From contig NZ_CP052860.1 of assembly GCF_012935715.1 (NCBI RefSeq), positions 7,006,001 to 7,070,000 on the forward strand: DNA of 64,000 nucleotides. Direction: 5' to 3'. Below the pieces are notes generated by a model that was given only the letters and a program-made list of their open reading frames with translations, was not told where the DNA came from and did no database searches. Positions 15,137 to 23,828 of the stretch are shown in pieces. Position numbers and translations under genes: made by a program. The stretch is from Pseudomonas sp. ADAK13 (GTDB taxonomy: Bacteria; Pseudomonadota; Gammaproteobacteria; Pseudomonadales; Pseudomonadaceae). Position 1 is the first letter of the stretch. Each line of letters starts with the position of its first letter.

Positions 15137-15658
15137 ATGAATCGCATTCATTGGCTCAGCCTGGCCAGCCTCCTCGTCATTGGCACCGCTCAGGCGGCGA
15201 CCCTGCAAGTTCCGGTCAACCTTGTCAGTGCCGATGGCGCGCCGCAGCCTGTTGGTACGGTGACCATCAGTGAGTCGGCGTACGGGCTGATTTTCACCCC
15301 TGACTTGAAGTCCCTGCCGATGGGGGTGCATGGGTTTCATATCCATGAGAACGGCAGCTGTGAGGCGGGTGTGAAGGATGGCGTGAAGGTGGCGGCGCTG
15401 GCCGCCGGTGGGCATTTTGACCCGCAGAAAACGGGCAAGCATTTGGGGCCGTATGCCGAGGGGCATCTGGGGGATTTGCCGGCGCTGTATGTGAATATGG
15501 ACGGGACTTCGACTAACCCGGTGTGGGCGCCGCGGTTGAAGACCATTGCGCAGATCAAGGGCCGGGCGTTGATGATTCATGCCGGGGGGGATAACCACTC
15601 CGACATGCCCAAGCCTTTGGGTGGTGGGGGTGAGCGATTGGTGTGTGGGGTGATCTGA
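15137..15658 (+). CDS. sodC: Periplasmic Cu,Zn superoxide dismutase
   Basis: The 173-aa protein has a signal peptide ([20 protein letters not shown]) and the SodC signatures: copper-site [27 protein letters not shown] and the C-terminal Cys (RLVCGVI). It converts superoxide to peroxide and oxygen in the periplasm. Start ATG 15137 gives the signal peptide; the frame is open 22 codons earlier without purpose. It is a stand-alone gene between the T3SS terminator and a repeat-rich spacer. Confidence 0.96.
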   Translation: MNRIHWLSLASLLVIGTAQAATLQVPVNLVSADGAPQPVGTVTISESAYGLIFTPDLKSLPMGVHGFHIHENGSCEAGVKDGVKVAALAAGGHFDPQKTGKHLGPYAEGHLGDLPALYVNMDGTSTNPVWAPRLKTIAQIKGRALMIHAGGDNHSDMPKPLGGGGERLVCGVI

Positions 15659-15668
15659 GTTGGCGGGG

Positions 15669-15930
15669 GGCATATCCGTTATTTTGGTTGTGGCTGATAT
15701 GGGTTCCGCTCTTACAGCGGGTCACTTTTGAAAGGAGCCCAAAAGTAACCAAAAGGCTCTTGCCCCACCACTCGGCACCTCGCTCAGGCTCGGTGTGCCC
15801 TCTCTCCGGTACTACTCCGCGGGCCGCCGCGACGGGGCGTCCCTGCCCCGTCGCGGCTAAACCGGCGTCCTGCCGGTTTACCCGCTCCGTACTACCTGCG
15901 TTCGGCCAGCGTGGTTTAACGGGGCGCCTA
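15669..15930 (-). repeat. Interspersed repeat, copy B (inverted)
   Basis: Reverse complement of the element at 4372-4636, starting CATATCCG and including CTTACAGCGGGTCACTTTTG, CGCGGGCCGCCGCGACGGG and GCCGGTTTACCCGCTC. With copy C it forms a widely spaced inverted pair around ~320 bp of non-coding DNA that holds a REPIN and fragments repeating CAGGCCGGCTTGAGTGG. Confidence 0.85.
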
Positions 15931-16031
15931 AGATCAAGATCAAAAGCAGATCAACAGCACAGCGGCCTACAGGCCGGCTTGAGTGGTGTGAAGCAAAGGC
16001 AAGATCAAAATCTAAAGCGGGCACGATCCCC

Positions 16032-16119
16032 TGTAGGAGCTGGCTTGCCGGCGATGGCATCGCTTAGGTGTACCTGAAAAACCGAGGTGTCTGCATCGCA
16101 GGCAAGCCAGCTCCCACAG
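16032..16119. repeat. REPIN (inverted REP pair)
   Basis: TGTAGGAGCTGGCTTGCC on the left is matched by GGCAAGCCAGCTCCCACA on the right, with TGTACCTGA and CCGAGGTGT between them. This is the common Pseudomonas extragenic palindrome doublet. Confidence 0.9.
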
Positions 16120-16249
16120 AAAAGCAGAGCCGCAGCAGTTTCAGATTTGGTTTTCGCTTTGGCTTTTGCTGTGGCTTCTACCACTCAAGCCGGCCTGTAG
16201 GCCGCTGTGCTCTTGCTCTTGCTTTTGATCTTGATCTGGCTCTGACTGC

Positions 16250-16502
16250 CCCAATAAGCCCGAGGCCGAACGTAGGTATTGAGGAGCGGGTAAACCGGCA
16301 GGACGCCGGTTTAGCCGCGCTGGGCCAAGGATGGCCCATCGCGGCGGCCCGCGGAGCAATGCCGGAGTGAGGGAACACCGAGCCTAGGCGAGGTGCCGAC
16401 AGGCGGGGCAGAGCCCTTTGCTTACTTTGGGGCTCTTCCAAAGTGAGTCGCTGTAAGAGCGAAACCATAAGCCGCCGTTACCTAAATAACGGATATGTAC
16501 TC
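16250..16502 (+). repeat. Interspersed repeat, copy C (direct)
   Basis: Same orientation as copy A, with GCGGGTAAACCGGCA, CCGGTTTAGCCGCG, CGGCGGCCCGCGGAG and CGCTGTAAGAGCG. It ends GGATATGTACTC, touching the stop codon of the peroxidase gene that follows. It is more diverged than copies A and B. Confidence 0.8.
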
Positions 16503-17367
16503 ACCCTGAAAAAACCAAACTCAAATCCAACCGCCCTTCAAGCACCGGCGGACACCAGTAGTACCCCCCAGTCAACGGCGTGCTGATGCGATACAACCCA
16601 TCAACAATCCCATCCTCCAGCCCACTCATCCGCCGCAACTGCGCTTCAAACGCATCAAACGAATGCCCAAACGCCAGGAACATCAACCCCGCCTGCCCAT
16701 TCTCGGCCCAAGGCATCGACCGACGCACCACAAACGCCTCAGGGGTAAAACTCTCCTGAGCCGTACGCTTGGTGTGCGCCGACTCCGGCGCATCCTCCAG
16801 CTCCTCGTTATCACCATGGCGGCGACCGATGATGTGATCCCGCTCCAGGGCCGGCAAGGCCGCAAACCCATCCAGGTCATGCTGCCACTGCTGGATCGCC
16901 GCAAAGCTCGCCCCACCCTCCGCCACCGCCGCCTCAACCGCCGCATCGTCATGGGGATTCTCAGTGCCATCTTCATAATCGGTCAGGTCAAACCCGGTCT
17001 TGTAGCGAAAACCCTCGGTCATCTGAACCAAGGCAAACCCCGGCGCCAGGGCCTTCTCAAACGCGCGGCTGCGCAACAGCAACTCACCGCGATCCACACC
17101 ATGCAGCCAGACCCACAACGCCTGCTGGGTCGACGGATTCTCCGCCCCCGGCCCGCTCACGTGAGGGAACGCCCGCAACCCGTCAACCCGGGCGCCAAGG
17201 GCATTGACCAGCGGCTCACCGAAACCGACCACTGCATTCGCGTCTGCCAACTGCACCAGCGCATCCAGTGCGGCAGGTACAGCCTCCAGGGACTCAATGG
17301 CAAAAAACAGATGGCGTGCCTGCAACGGCACCGGTGCGGCAAGAATGCCCGGCTGGTACTGACTCAT
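16501..17367 (-). CDS. Dyp-type heme peroxidase
   Basis: The 288-aa protein begins MSQYQPGILAAPVPLQARHL. The Dyp signature GxxDG appears as DYEDGTENP around residues 150-160, preceded by GFRYKTGFDL. The second half has MFLAFGHSFDAFEAQL and GGYYWCPPVL, typical of the short bacterial (P/B-type, YfeX-like) subfamily. These cytoplasmic enzymes use peroxide to oxidise dyes, lignin-like phenols or porphyrins. No Tat signal is present. AAGGAG lies five bases before the chosen ATG. It stands alone. Confidence 0.92.
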   Translation of the reverse strand: MSQYQPGILAAPVPLQARHLFFAIESLEAVPAALDALVQLADANAVVGFGEPLVNALGARVDGLRAFPHVSGPGAENPSTQQALWVWLHGVDRGELLLRSRAFEKALAPGFALVQMTEGFRYKTGFDLTDYEDGTENPHDDAAVEAAVAEGGASFAAIQQWQHDLDGFAALPALERDHIIGRRHGDNEELEDAPESAHTKRTAQESFTPEAFVVRRSMPWAENGQAGLMFLAFGHSFDAFEAQLRRMSGLEDGIVDGLYRISTPLTGGYYWCPPVLEGRLDLSLVFSG

Positions 17368-17395
17368 GTGAACTCCTTCAAGAAAGCCGCGCAGT

Positions 17396-17622
17396 TTAAC
17401 CGGCCAGTGCCGGGTTGTGCTCAAGGTTTTCCAGGGTTCGCGGGTCGAGGTTCAGTTGCGCCTTGAGTTGCGCCCAGCCTTTGGGCGTGACCAGCACCGC
17501 GCGGGAGTTTTTCGAGCGGCGCAGCCAGTCGGCCTCGCACAGAGCATTCAGCAGGTGTACGCCCAACGGCCCGGCCAGGTGATGAGTGCGCTCGGTCCAG
17601 TCCAGGCACTGTTGCGCCGCCA
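17396..17622 (-). pseudogene. Truncated ArsR-family regulator, C-terminal remnant
   Basis: About 75 codons encode the tail of an ArsR-type regulator: CLDWTERTHHLAGPLG followed by LRRSKNSRAVLVTPKGW. The N-terminal part with the helix-turn-helix is missing; reading upstream leads into an unrelated plus-strand fragment at ~17623. A GTG could start the frame, but no functional domain would be made. Interpreted as a deletion relic. Confidence 0.65.
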
Positions 17623-17736
17623 CTGGTGAGCCTGGGCAGCCTGGTCGCCGGCCGACTGGTCAGGGTTTGGGGCAGTGAACGCCTGATCGGTGTGGCGCTG
17701 TTCGGCGGCCTGTTGGCGGGCCATATCTGGACGTAA
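17623..17736 (+). pseudogene. C-terminal remnant of a membrane protein
   Basis: Thirty-seven in-frame codons read LVSLGSLVAGRLVRVWG then SERLIGVALFGGLLAGHIWT and a stop, a plausible last helix of an integral membrane protein. There is no start codon context and the upstream bases belong to the ArsR relic on the other strand. The family is unknown. Together with that relic it marks an old deletion junction near 17622. Confidence 0.45.
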
Positions 17737-17814
17737 TGCGTCTAGCCCTTGCCACACGGGCGGTTGATGGGTGAATCTCTAGTCACGTTTTGCAACCACT
17801 CCAGGGGTAGCGAC

Positions 17815-19440
17815 ATGACCACCGACAACCTGCTCGCCCAGCTGTTTCCCACTGCCGCCGAGATTCCCGAGCAATTCCGCCTCGCAGCGCCCATTGAACA
17901 ACGTGATTACCTGGTAGGCGGCCAGTTGCATGTGTGGCACGGCCCCTTGGCCGAGGTACGCAGCCCGGTGCAATTGCGCGGCGCCGACGGTGACACGCCG
18001 GTGATCATCGGCAGCACCCCGCTGCTGGACGCCGACACGGCCCTGACGGCCCTCGACGCCGCCGTGGCCGCTTACGACCGTGGCCAGGGCGCCTGGCCGA
18101 CCATGCGCGTAGTGGATCGCATCCAGCACGTCGAGGCCTTTTTGCGGCGCATGCGTGAACAGCGCGACGCGGTGGTGAAGCTGTTGATGTGGGAGATCGG
18201 CAAGAACCTCAAGGACTCGCAGAAAGAATTCGACCGCACCTGCGACTACATCACCGACACCATCAACGCCCTCAAGGAACTCGATCGCCGCTCCAGCCGC
18301 TTCGAGCTGGAACAGGACACCCTCGGGCAAATCCGCCGCGTACCGCTGGGCGTGGCGCTGTGCATGGGCCCTTACAACTACCCGCTGAACGAGACCTTCA
18401 CCACGCTGATCCCGGCGCTGATCATGGGCAACACCGTGGTATTCAAGCCGGCCAAGCTCGGCGTATTGCTGATTCGCCCGTTGCTGGAGGCATTTCGCGA
18501 CAGCTTCCCCGCCGGCGTGATCAACGTGATCTACGGCAGCGGCCGCGAGACCGTCAGCGCGCTGATGGCCAGCGGCAAGATCGATATCTTTGCGTTTATC
18601 GGCACCAACAAGGCCGCCAGCGATTTGAAGAAGCTGCACCCAAAACCGCACCGTCTACGTGCGGCGCTGGGCCTGGACGCGAAGAACCCCGGGATCGTGC
18701 TGCCACAGGTCGACCTGGACAATGCGGTCAGCGAAGCGGTGACCGGCTCCCTGTCGTTCAACGGCCAGCGTTGTACCGCACTGAAGATCCTGTTTGTGCA
18801 CGAGGATGTGGTCGACAGTTTTATCGAGAAATTCAACCACAAGCTGGCCACCCTCAAGCCCGGCATGCCGTGGGAAGACGGTGTGTCTCTGACGCCGCTG
18901 CCCGAGCAAGGCAAGGTCGACTACCTCGCCGGCCTGGTGACCGACGCGCTGGCTCACGGCGCCAAGGTGGTGAACGAGAATGGCGGCGCCAGCCGTGGCT
19001 CGTTCTTCTACCCGGCGGTGCTGTACCCGGTGAACCCGCAGATGCGCGTGTACCACGAGGAGCAATTCGGTCCGGTGGTACCGATCGTGCCTTACCGCGA
19101 CCTGGAGACGGTGATCGATTACGTGCTGGAATCGGACTTCGGCCAACAACTGAGCATCTTCGGCACCAGCCCGGGTGAAGTCGGACGGCTGGTGGACGCG
19201 TTCGCCAACCAGGTGGGCCGGATCAATATCAACGCCCAGTGCCAGCGCGGGCCGGACAGCTTCCCGTTCAACGGGCGCAAGAACTCGGCCGAGGGCACGC
19301 TGTCGGTACATGACGCGTTGCGGGTGTTTTCGATCCGTACCCTGGTGGCGACCAAGTTCCAGGCGAGCAACAAGGAACTGGTGAGCGACATTTTGCAGGA
19401 GCGTACGTCGAGCTTTTTGACCACTGACTATATTTTCTAA
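17815..19440 (+). CDS. gapN: NADP-dependent non-phosphorylating glyceraldehyde-3-phosphate dehydrogenase (GapN-like ALDH)
   Basis: The 541-aa aldehyde dehydrogenase-fold protein has the catalytic Cys320 in NGQRCTALK. The cofactor-site segment is CMGPYNYPLNETFTTLIPAL with FKPAKLG, and the C-terminal part is NINAQCQRGPDSFPFNGRKN. GapN oxidises glyceraldehyde-3-phosphate directly to 3-phosphoglycerate, making NADPH. Oddly, the family's general-base motif ELGGK reads GLDAK at 286-290, with Gly286 at the Glu position. The ATG at 17815 follows AGGGGTAG. The substrate is assigned by resemblance to Pseudomonas proteins so named. Confidence 0.8.
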   Translation: MTTDNLLAQLFPTAAEIPEQFRLAAPIEQRDYLVGGQLHVWHGPLAEVRSPVQLRGADGDTPVIIGSTPLLDADTALTALDAAVAAYDRGQGAWPTMRVVDRIQHVEAFLRRMREQRDAVVKLLMWEIGKNLKDSQKEFDRTCDYITDTINALKELDRRSSRFELEQDTLGQIRRVPLGVALCMGPYNYPLNETFTTLIPALIMGNTVVFKPAKLGVLLIRPLLEAFRDSFPAGVINVIYGSGRETVSALMASGKIDIFAFIGTNKAASDLKKLHPKPHRLRAALGLDAKNPGIVLPQVDLDNAVSEAVTGSLSFNGQRCTALKILFVHEDVVDSFIEKFNHKLATLKPGMPWEDGVSLTPLPEQGKVDYLAGLVTDALAHGAKVVNENGGASRGSFFYPAVLYPVNPQMRVYHEEQFGPVVPIVPYRDLETVIDYVLESDFGQQLSIFGTSPGEVGRLVDAFANQVGRININAQCQRGPDSFPFNGRKNSAEGTLSVHDALRVFSIRTLVATKFQASNKELVSDILQERTSSFLTTDYIF

Positions 19441-19465
19441 ACCCTGAAATAGGTCGCCGAACGCC

Positions 19466-19553
19466 TGTGGGAGCTGGCTTGCCTGCGATGACGGACTCAC
19501 CTCCAACAGTGATGTTGGCTATGACACCGCTATCGCAGGCAAGCCAGCTCCCA
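19466..19553. repeat. REPIN
   Basis: GTGGGAGCTGGCTTGCCTGC and GCAGGCAAGCCAGCTCCCAC form an inverted pair ~40 bp apart between gapN and the FUSC gene. Confidence 0.93.
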
Positions 19554-19589
19554 CCCTGAGTCGACGGCGCCTGTTCGACCGAGGCCACC

Positions 19590-20666
19590 TTGAGACCGTT
19601 TTCATTGCACTTGCCCCTGTTCGCCCGCCGCTTGCTGCGTCCGCTATTGGACCCGTACCGGCGCTACCGTCATGCCAAGTTGATCCACGCGGTACGCGTT
19701 TCCATTGGGTTGCTCGCCACCATTCTGCTCACCACCGGCATCAACCTGCCCCACGGTGAGTGGGCCTCGGTGACGATGCTGATCGTGATCGGCGGTTTGC
19801 AGCACCACGGCAATATCGGCAAGAAAGCCGTCGAACGCGCCTACGGTACGTTGATCGGGGCCAGCGTCGGCTTGCTGCTGGTAGTGCAGGAGACGTACCT
19901 AGGCCAGCCGCTGTTGACCTATTTGCTGATGTCGGTGGTGTGCGGGTTCTTTTCCTATCACGCCATCGGCAAGGGCGGGTACATCGCACTGCTGTCGGCG
20001 ATCACCGTGTTTATCGTCGCCGGCCATGGTGACAACCCGCTGTCGGATGGGTTGTGGCGCACGGTGGACATCCTGATCGGCATCGTCCTGGCCCTGGCGT
20101 TTTCCTTCGCCCTGCCGCTGTATGCGGTGTATTCCTGGCGCTACAACCTGGCCAGTGCCTTGCGCGATTGCGCGGCGATTTACAGCCGGATCATCAGCGG
20201 CCAGTCGGTGACCGATGATGAACACCTCAAGCTGCTCAATCGGCTTAACGCCGCCATGCTGCAACTGCGTTCGCTGATGCCGTCGGTGTCCAAGGAAGTG
20301 CGGATTTCCATGACCGAGCTGGACATCATCCAGCGGCACCTGCGCATGTGCATCAGCACCCTGGAGATCCTCGGCAACACCCGGCCCGACCCACGGGACA
20401 AGGAGGCTCTGGCACGGATGCAGGTGGCGTTGAAGAGCGAGCATCGACAGATACGGGTGCAGTTGATCGGCATGGCGCGAGCCTTGAAGTCAGGGGTGAC
20501 CGAACGGTTGGAGCGGCCGAGCAATACGACGCCCCACGAGCAGACCTTTGAAGTGCCGGTGGTCAACGCGCTGGACGGTTACCGTTTGTTGACCCTGCAA
20601 CTGGCCGCCAACATTGATGACATGCGCCAGCGCCTGGCCAAGACTGCCAGCCACTGGAAAATCTGA
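19590..20666 (+). CDS. FUSC-family inner-membrane protein (aromatic acid exporter-like)
   Basis: The 358-aa protein has about six membrane helices in residues ~30-185 (RVSIGLLATILLTTGINLP, ASVGLLLVVQETYL, ILIGIVLALAFSFALPLYAV) followed by a long helical cytoplasmic domain, as in the FUSC/YccS/AaeB group of putative efflux proteins. The HHGNIGKKAVERAYGTLIG block matches the family. The start is a TTG at 19590 with GAGG five bases upstream; no ATG occurs until residue ~62, inside a helix. Substrate unknown. It is convergent with the LysR gene. Confidence 0.82.
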   Translation: MRPFSLHLPLFARRLLRPLLDPYRRYRHAKLIHAVRVSIGLLATILLTTGINLPHGEWASVTMLIVIGGLQHHGNIGKKAVERAYGTLIGASVGLLLVVQETYLGQPLLTYLLMSVVCGFFSYHAIGKGGYIALLSAITVFIVAGHGDNPLSDGLWRTVDILIGIVLALAFSFALPLYAVYSWRYNLASALRDCAAIYSRIISGQSVTDDEHLKLLNRLNAAMLQLRSLMPSVSKEVRISMTELDIIQRHLRMCISTLEILGNTRPDPRDKEALARMQVALKSEHRQIRVQLIGMARALKSGVTERLERPSNTTPHEQTFEVPVVNALDGYRLLTLQLAANIDDMRQRLAKTASHWKI

Positions 20667-21530
20667 TCAGCCCCGGTGCAGCGCCTGTACCAACAGCTGC
20701 TGCAAGGCCTTTAGCCGGGGCTCGGGGCTGTCCTCGGCGAAGCGCAATACATTGGCCACTTCGGGCAGCGGCATCTGCTGCTCGAAGGGGCGATATACCT
20801 CCACCCGTTTGTCGAGGTGGTCGCTGCTGAGCAGGCCAACGCCCAGCCCGGCAGCGATGGCCGAGACCACACCCTCCACCGAACCGCACTCCACCGTCAC
20901 CTGCCAGGGAATGCCCAAGGCACTCAGGCGTTCCTGGGCCAGTTGCCGGTAAAAACAGCCCGGCCCGAATGTGATCAGCCGCACGCAATCATCCGGTGCG
21001 TGTTGCCAGCCGGGCTGGGTGCACCAGTGCACGTTCTCGCTCCACAACAACTGGTCACGCGCTTCGACGCGGTGGGTGAAATCCTGGTGCAGCGCCAGGT
21101 CCAGCTCACGGTCCACCAGGGCCTGGCGCAGTACGTGACTCTGTTCCACCACGATCCGCACATCCAGCTGGCGATGCTGTCGGGAGAACTGGCCCAGCAG
21201 GTTCGACAGCTCGGCCATCGGCACCTGCTCGGTGGCGCCCAGGCGGATGGTGCCGTGCAGTTGCACCGGGTTGAAATGCGCCAGTGCGGCGTCGTGGGCC
21301 TCAAGGATGCGCCGTGCGTGGATCAGCAATTGCGCGCCATCGTCGCTGGCCACCAGGCGCTGGCCGTCGCGCTGGATCAACGGTCGCTCCAGCTGTTTCT
21401 CCAGGCGCTTGATCTTCCAGCTGACCGCCGACTGGCTGAGGTTAAGGCGCTCGGCCGCCCGGGTGACACTCCCGGTTTCCACTACGGTTTGCAGGGCCCG
21501 CAGCACATCGATGGGCAGTCGCTGGTTCAT
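20667..21530 (-). CDS. LysR-family transcriptional regulator
   Basis: The 287-aa protein has an N-terminal winged helix-turn-helix (LRALQTVVETGSVTRAAERL, LSQSAVSWKIKRLEKQLERP) and a substrate-binding domain (IRLGATEQVPMAELSNLLGQ, LGVGLLSSDHLDKRVEVYRP). It is divergent from the alpha/beta hydrolase gene with 105 bp between starts, the standard layout for a LysR regulator and its target. The inducer is unknown. Confidence 0.93.
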   Translation of the reverse strand: MNQRLPIDVLRALQTVVETGSVTRAAERLNLSQSAVSWKIKRLEKQLERPLIQRDGQRLVASDDGAQLLIHARRILEAHDAALAHFNPVQLHGTIRLGATEQVPMAELSNLLGQFSRQHRQLDVRIVVEQSHVLRQALVDRELDLALHQDFTHRVEARDQLLWSENVHWCTQPGWQHAPDDCVRLITFGPGCFYRQLAQERLSALGIPWQVTVECGSVEGVVSAIAAGLGVGLLSSDHLDKRVEVYRPFEQQMPLPEVANVLRFAEDSPEPRLKALQQLLVQALHRG

Positions 21531-21635
21531 GATCGAGACCTATGACAAAAACTGGATTAGCAGAGAGTAAGTTGTCATTGGTGTCATGGCCAGGGGCGCT
21601 TTAGGGTGAAGCCTTCATCACCGCGAGGATTTGCC

Positions 21636-22481
21636 ATGACTGCCCTGCTGAACGAAGTCGCCTTGATCAACGGTTGGCGCATTGCCACAGGCCGGCATGG
21701 CGATGGGCTGCCGGTGCTGTTGCTGCACGGCACACCCGCCCACTCCATCATCTGGCGTAATGTGGTGCCGCGCCTGACGGCCGCCGGAATGCAGGTGCAC
21801 CTGTTTGACCTGTTGGGTTTTGGCGCTTCGGAGCGCCCGCACCACGCGGACACTTCCGTCGCGGCGCAAAGCCAGCTGATCGGTGAATTACTCGACCACT
21901 GGGAGCTTGAGGGCGTGCACCTGGTCGGCCATGACATTGGTGGCGTCATCGCGTTGCTGTTTGCCCTGGAGCATCCACAACGGGTGCGTTCGTTGACGAT
22001 CGCCGACGCGCCCAGCTATGACTCGTGGCCATCGCCCACCTGGCGCGGGATTCACCAGCGGTTCAGCGACCATGCGCGCATGGCACCTGACGAACACCGG
22101 GCACTGATGATCCGCCAACTGGCCATGGCCGTGTACGACAAACGCGTGATGCAAGGTGAGTTGCTGGAGGCGTACTTGGCGCCGATCAGCGGCGTGGTCG
22201 GCCAGCCGGCGTTCTACCAGCATCAGGTGGCGCATTATGATTCACGGTACACCGCCGATTTTGCCGAGCGCCTGCCGGGCATGGCGTTGCCAGTGCAAAT
22301 TCTGTGGGGCGCCGAAGATGAATGGCAGCCGCTGGAGTATGCGCACCGCCTGCAAAGCGACATTCCTGGGGCGGTGCTGCAGGTGCTGGATAACGCGGGA
22401 CATTTTCTGATGGAGGACACGCCGGCACGGGTGAGCGAGTACCTTGTGGAGTTTATCGGCCGGGCTGAGCGTCTACGCTGA
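21636..22481 (+). CDS. Alpha/beta hydrolase with Asp nucleophile (epoxide hydrolase/dehalogenase-like)
   Basis: The 281-aa protein has the oxyanion motif HGTP at 31-34, the nucleophile elbow GHDIGG with Asp100 in place of Ser, WGAEDEWQP, and the catalytic His in DNAGHF near 257. An Asp nucleophile marks epoxide hydrolases and haloalkane/haloacetate dehalogenases rather than esterases. The ATG at 21636 has GAGGA ~6 bases upstream and is preferred to an earlier one at 21606. Likely controlled by the divergent LysR protein. The exact substrate cannot be read from sequence. Confidence 0.85.
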   Translation: MTALLNEVALINGWRIATGRHGDGLPVLLLHGTPAHSIIWRNVVPRLTAAGMQVHLFDLLGFGASERPHHADTSVAAQSQLIGELLDHWELEGVHLVGHDIGGVIALLFALEHPQRVRSLTIADAPSYDSWPSPTWRGIHQRFSDHARMAPDEHRALMIRQLAMAVYDKRVMQGELLEAYLAPISGVVGQPAFYQHQVAHYDSRYTADFAERLPGMALPVQILWGAEDEWQPLEYAHRLQSDIPGAVLQVLDNAGHFLMEDTPARVSEYLVEFIGRAERLR

Positions 22482-22600
22482 TGGCCATTTGACGGGATCA
22501 TACAAGTCAATAACTTCACACTTTCTCTTACATATTTTTCACGTTTTATTCACATCCGGCCCCGTAGTGTGAAGCCTCATCCGTTACAAATGCTGCACTT

Positions 22601-22630
22601 AAAAACCCGCCGCCCCAGCGGGTTTTTTTT
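22601..22630 (+). terminator. Rho-independent terminator
   Basis: AAAAACCCGC, a CGCCCCA loop, then GCGGGTTTTTTTT. It ends the hydrolase transcript and can also serve the convergent TetR gene. The rest of 22482-22712 shows no gene. Confidence 0.92.
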
Positions 22631-22712
22631 GCCTGGGATTTGAGTTTTTACAAGGTTGTTTGATCGGCCGGGTCGAGGCTAACCGGCTCGTTACGAGTCG
22701 GCCTTGCAGGGT

Positions 22713-23465
22713 TCAGCGAGCCACCTTGTTGACAGGCGACGCCGCTTGCTCACGGATGGCACGCTGAGTATCCAGCACCCGCGCCAGGGCCGTTTCGGCT
22801 TCCGGGCTTTGCTGTGGCACGCGAATCGCCGCGGACACCAGGGTAATCAGCTTGGCCATCACCTCGGCATCTGTCGCCGGCCGTCCCAGGCTCATGGAGT
22901 TCATCAGCAAGCGCAGCTCGGTGCCGGCCATCACCCCGGAAATCGCCTTGAGGGCAAATTGCAGGCGCACCCCCAATTCGTTGCGCGGCAGGTCTGGCAG
23001 GGCCAGGGCGAACGCTTCGAAGAAACGCTGGAACACCGGCTGGTAATGCACCTTGAGGTATTCCTGGATAAACGGTGAGGTGTCGCTGTAGACCCGCCCC
23101 AGGAAACGGATGAATGAACGCCCTTCCCCACTCGCCGGGTCGCTGCGCTCCAGGCCCATGGCCGGGGCGAACAGCACGCCGAGCAAGGTGTCGCAGTCCA
23201 GCGGGCCGTCGGATTCGGCTTCGCACCGCGCGAGCAGTTCCAGGCGCTGCTCGTTGAGCGGCTCCAAGCGCTGCATCAGCAGGGTTTTCATCAGGGAATC
23301 CTTGTCCCCGAAGTGATAATTCACCGCAGCGAGATTGACCTGTGCCCTCTCGGTTATCTGCCGCAACAAAACGGCGTCATAGCCGTATTTGATGAAAAGA
23401 GCCTCTGTCGCATCCAGCAATCGGGTCTTGGTAACGTTTGGAGCGCTGAGTTTCTTCGCGACCAT
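22713..23465 (-). CDS. TetR-family regulator (PsrA-like helix-turn-helix)
   Basis: The 250-aa protein has an N-terminal TetR domain (TKTRLLDATEALFIKYGYDA, ITERAQVNLAAVNYHFGDKD) close in style to PsrA-type regulators and a long ligand-binding domain. It is divergent from the export operon at 23829 with 363 bp between. Control of that operon is inferred. The alanine-rich C-terminus (EQAASPVNKVAR) is extended. The ligand is unknown; fatty acid-type ligands occur in related proteins. Confidence 0.88.
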   Translation of the reverse strand: MVAKKLSAPNVTKTRLLDATEALFIKYGYDAVLLRQITERAQVNLAAVNYHFGDKDSLMKTLLMQRLEPLNEQRLELLARCEAESDGPLDCDTLLGVLFAPAMGLERSDPASGEGRSFIRFLGRVYSDTSPFIQEYLKVHYQPVFQRFFEAFALALPDLPRNELGVRLQFALKAISGVMAGTELRLLMNSMSLGRPATDAEVMAKLITLVSAAIRVPQQSPEAETALARVLDTQRAIREQAASPVNKVAR

Positions 23466-23828
23466 AGGGATTGGGGTTCCACTGCGGAAATATTGTTTTA
23501 AAAATTAATTTGATTTTTTATACCGGGGCCGCTGCCCGAAAGCAAGTAGTGACACTGCGCCATACTATTCAAAGCCAGCAGCGACGGGCTCGTTGAGGGT
23601 AGCTGATGGATTTTTCCGGCGCCTGAAACGCCCCTTTAAAGAATCGTTTCAAAGGGTAAAACCGCTCTATATCCATGGCTGGCGGAACGGCTGGATCGCG
23701 GTTAGTATTCAAACAATATTTTAAAAACAAGAAATAAAACCAGTCCGTGACGTGTGCCAGGCAGCTCCTGAACTTGTTACAAGGATTTTCAGGGAAAGCA
23801 CGGTACTGTCGAGACTGCAGGCGTAGTC
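23466..23828. promoter_or_regulatory. Divergent promoter region of TetR gene and export operon
   Basis: No gene is visible. The left 60 bp are A/T-rich and would hold the TetR promoter. An inverted repeat TGAAACG (23624-23630) / CGTTTCA (23645-23651), inside a larger near-palindrome with CCTTTAAA and TTTCAAAGG, is the best operator candidate. Its half-sites GAAAC/GTTTC resemble those of PsrA, but the spacing is wider than the PsrA consensus. Confidence 0.45.

Noticed and set aside
15659..16500. Short open frames across the spacer after sodC
   Set aside because: All run through the interspersed repeats and the REPIN; similar frames recur wherever the repeat occurs.
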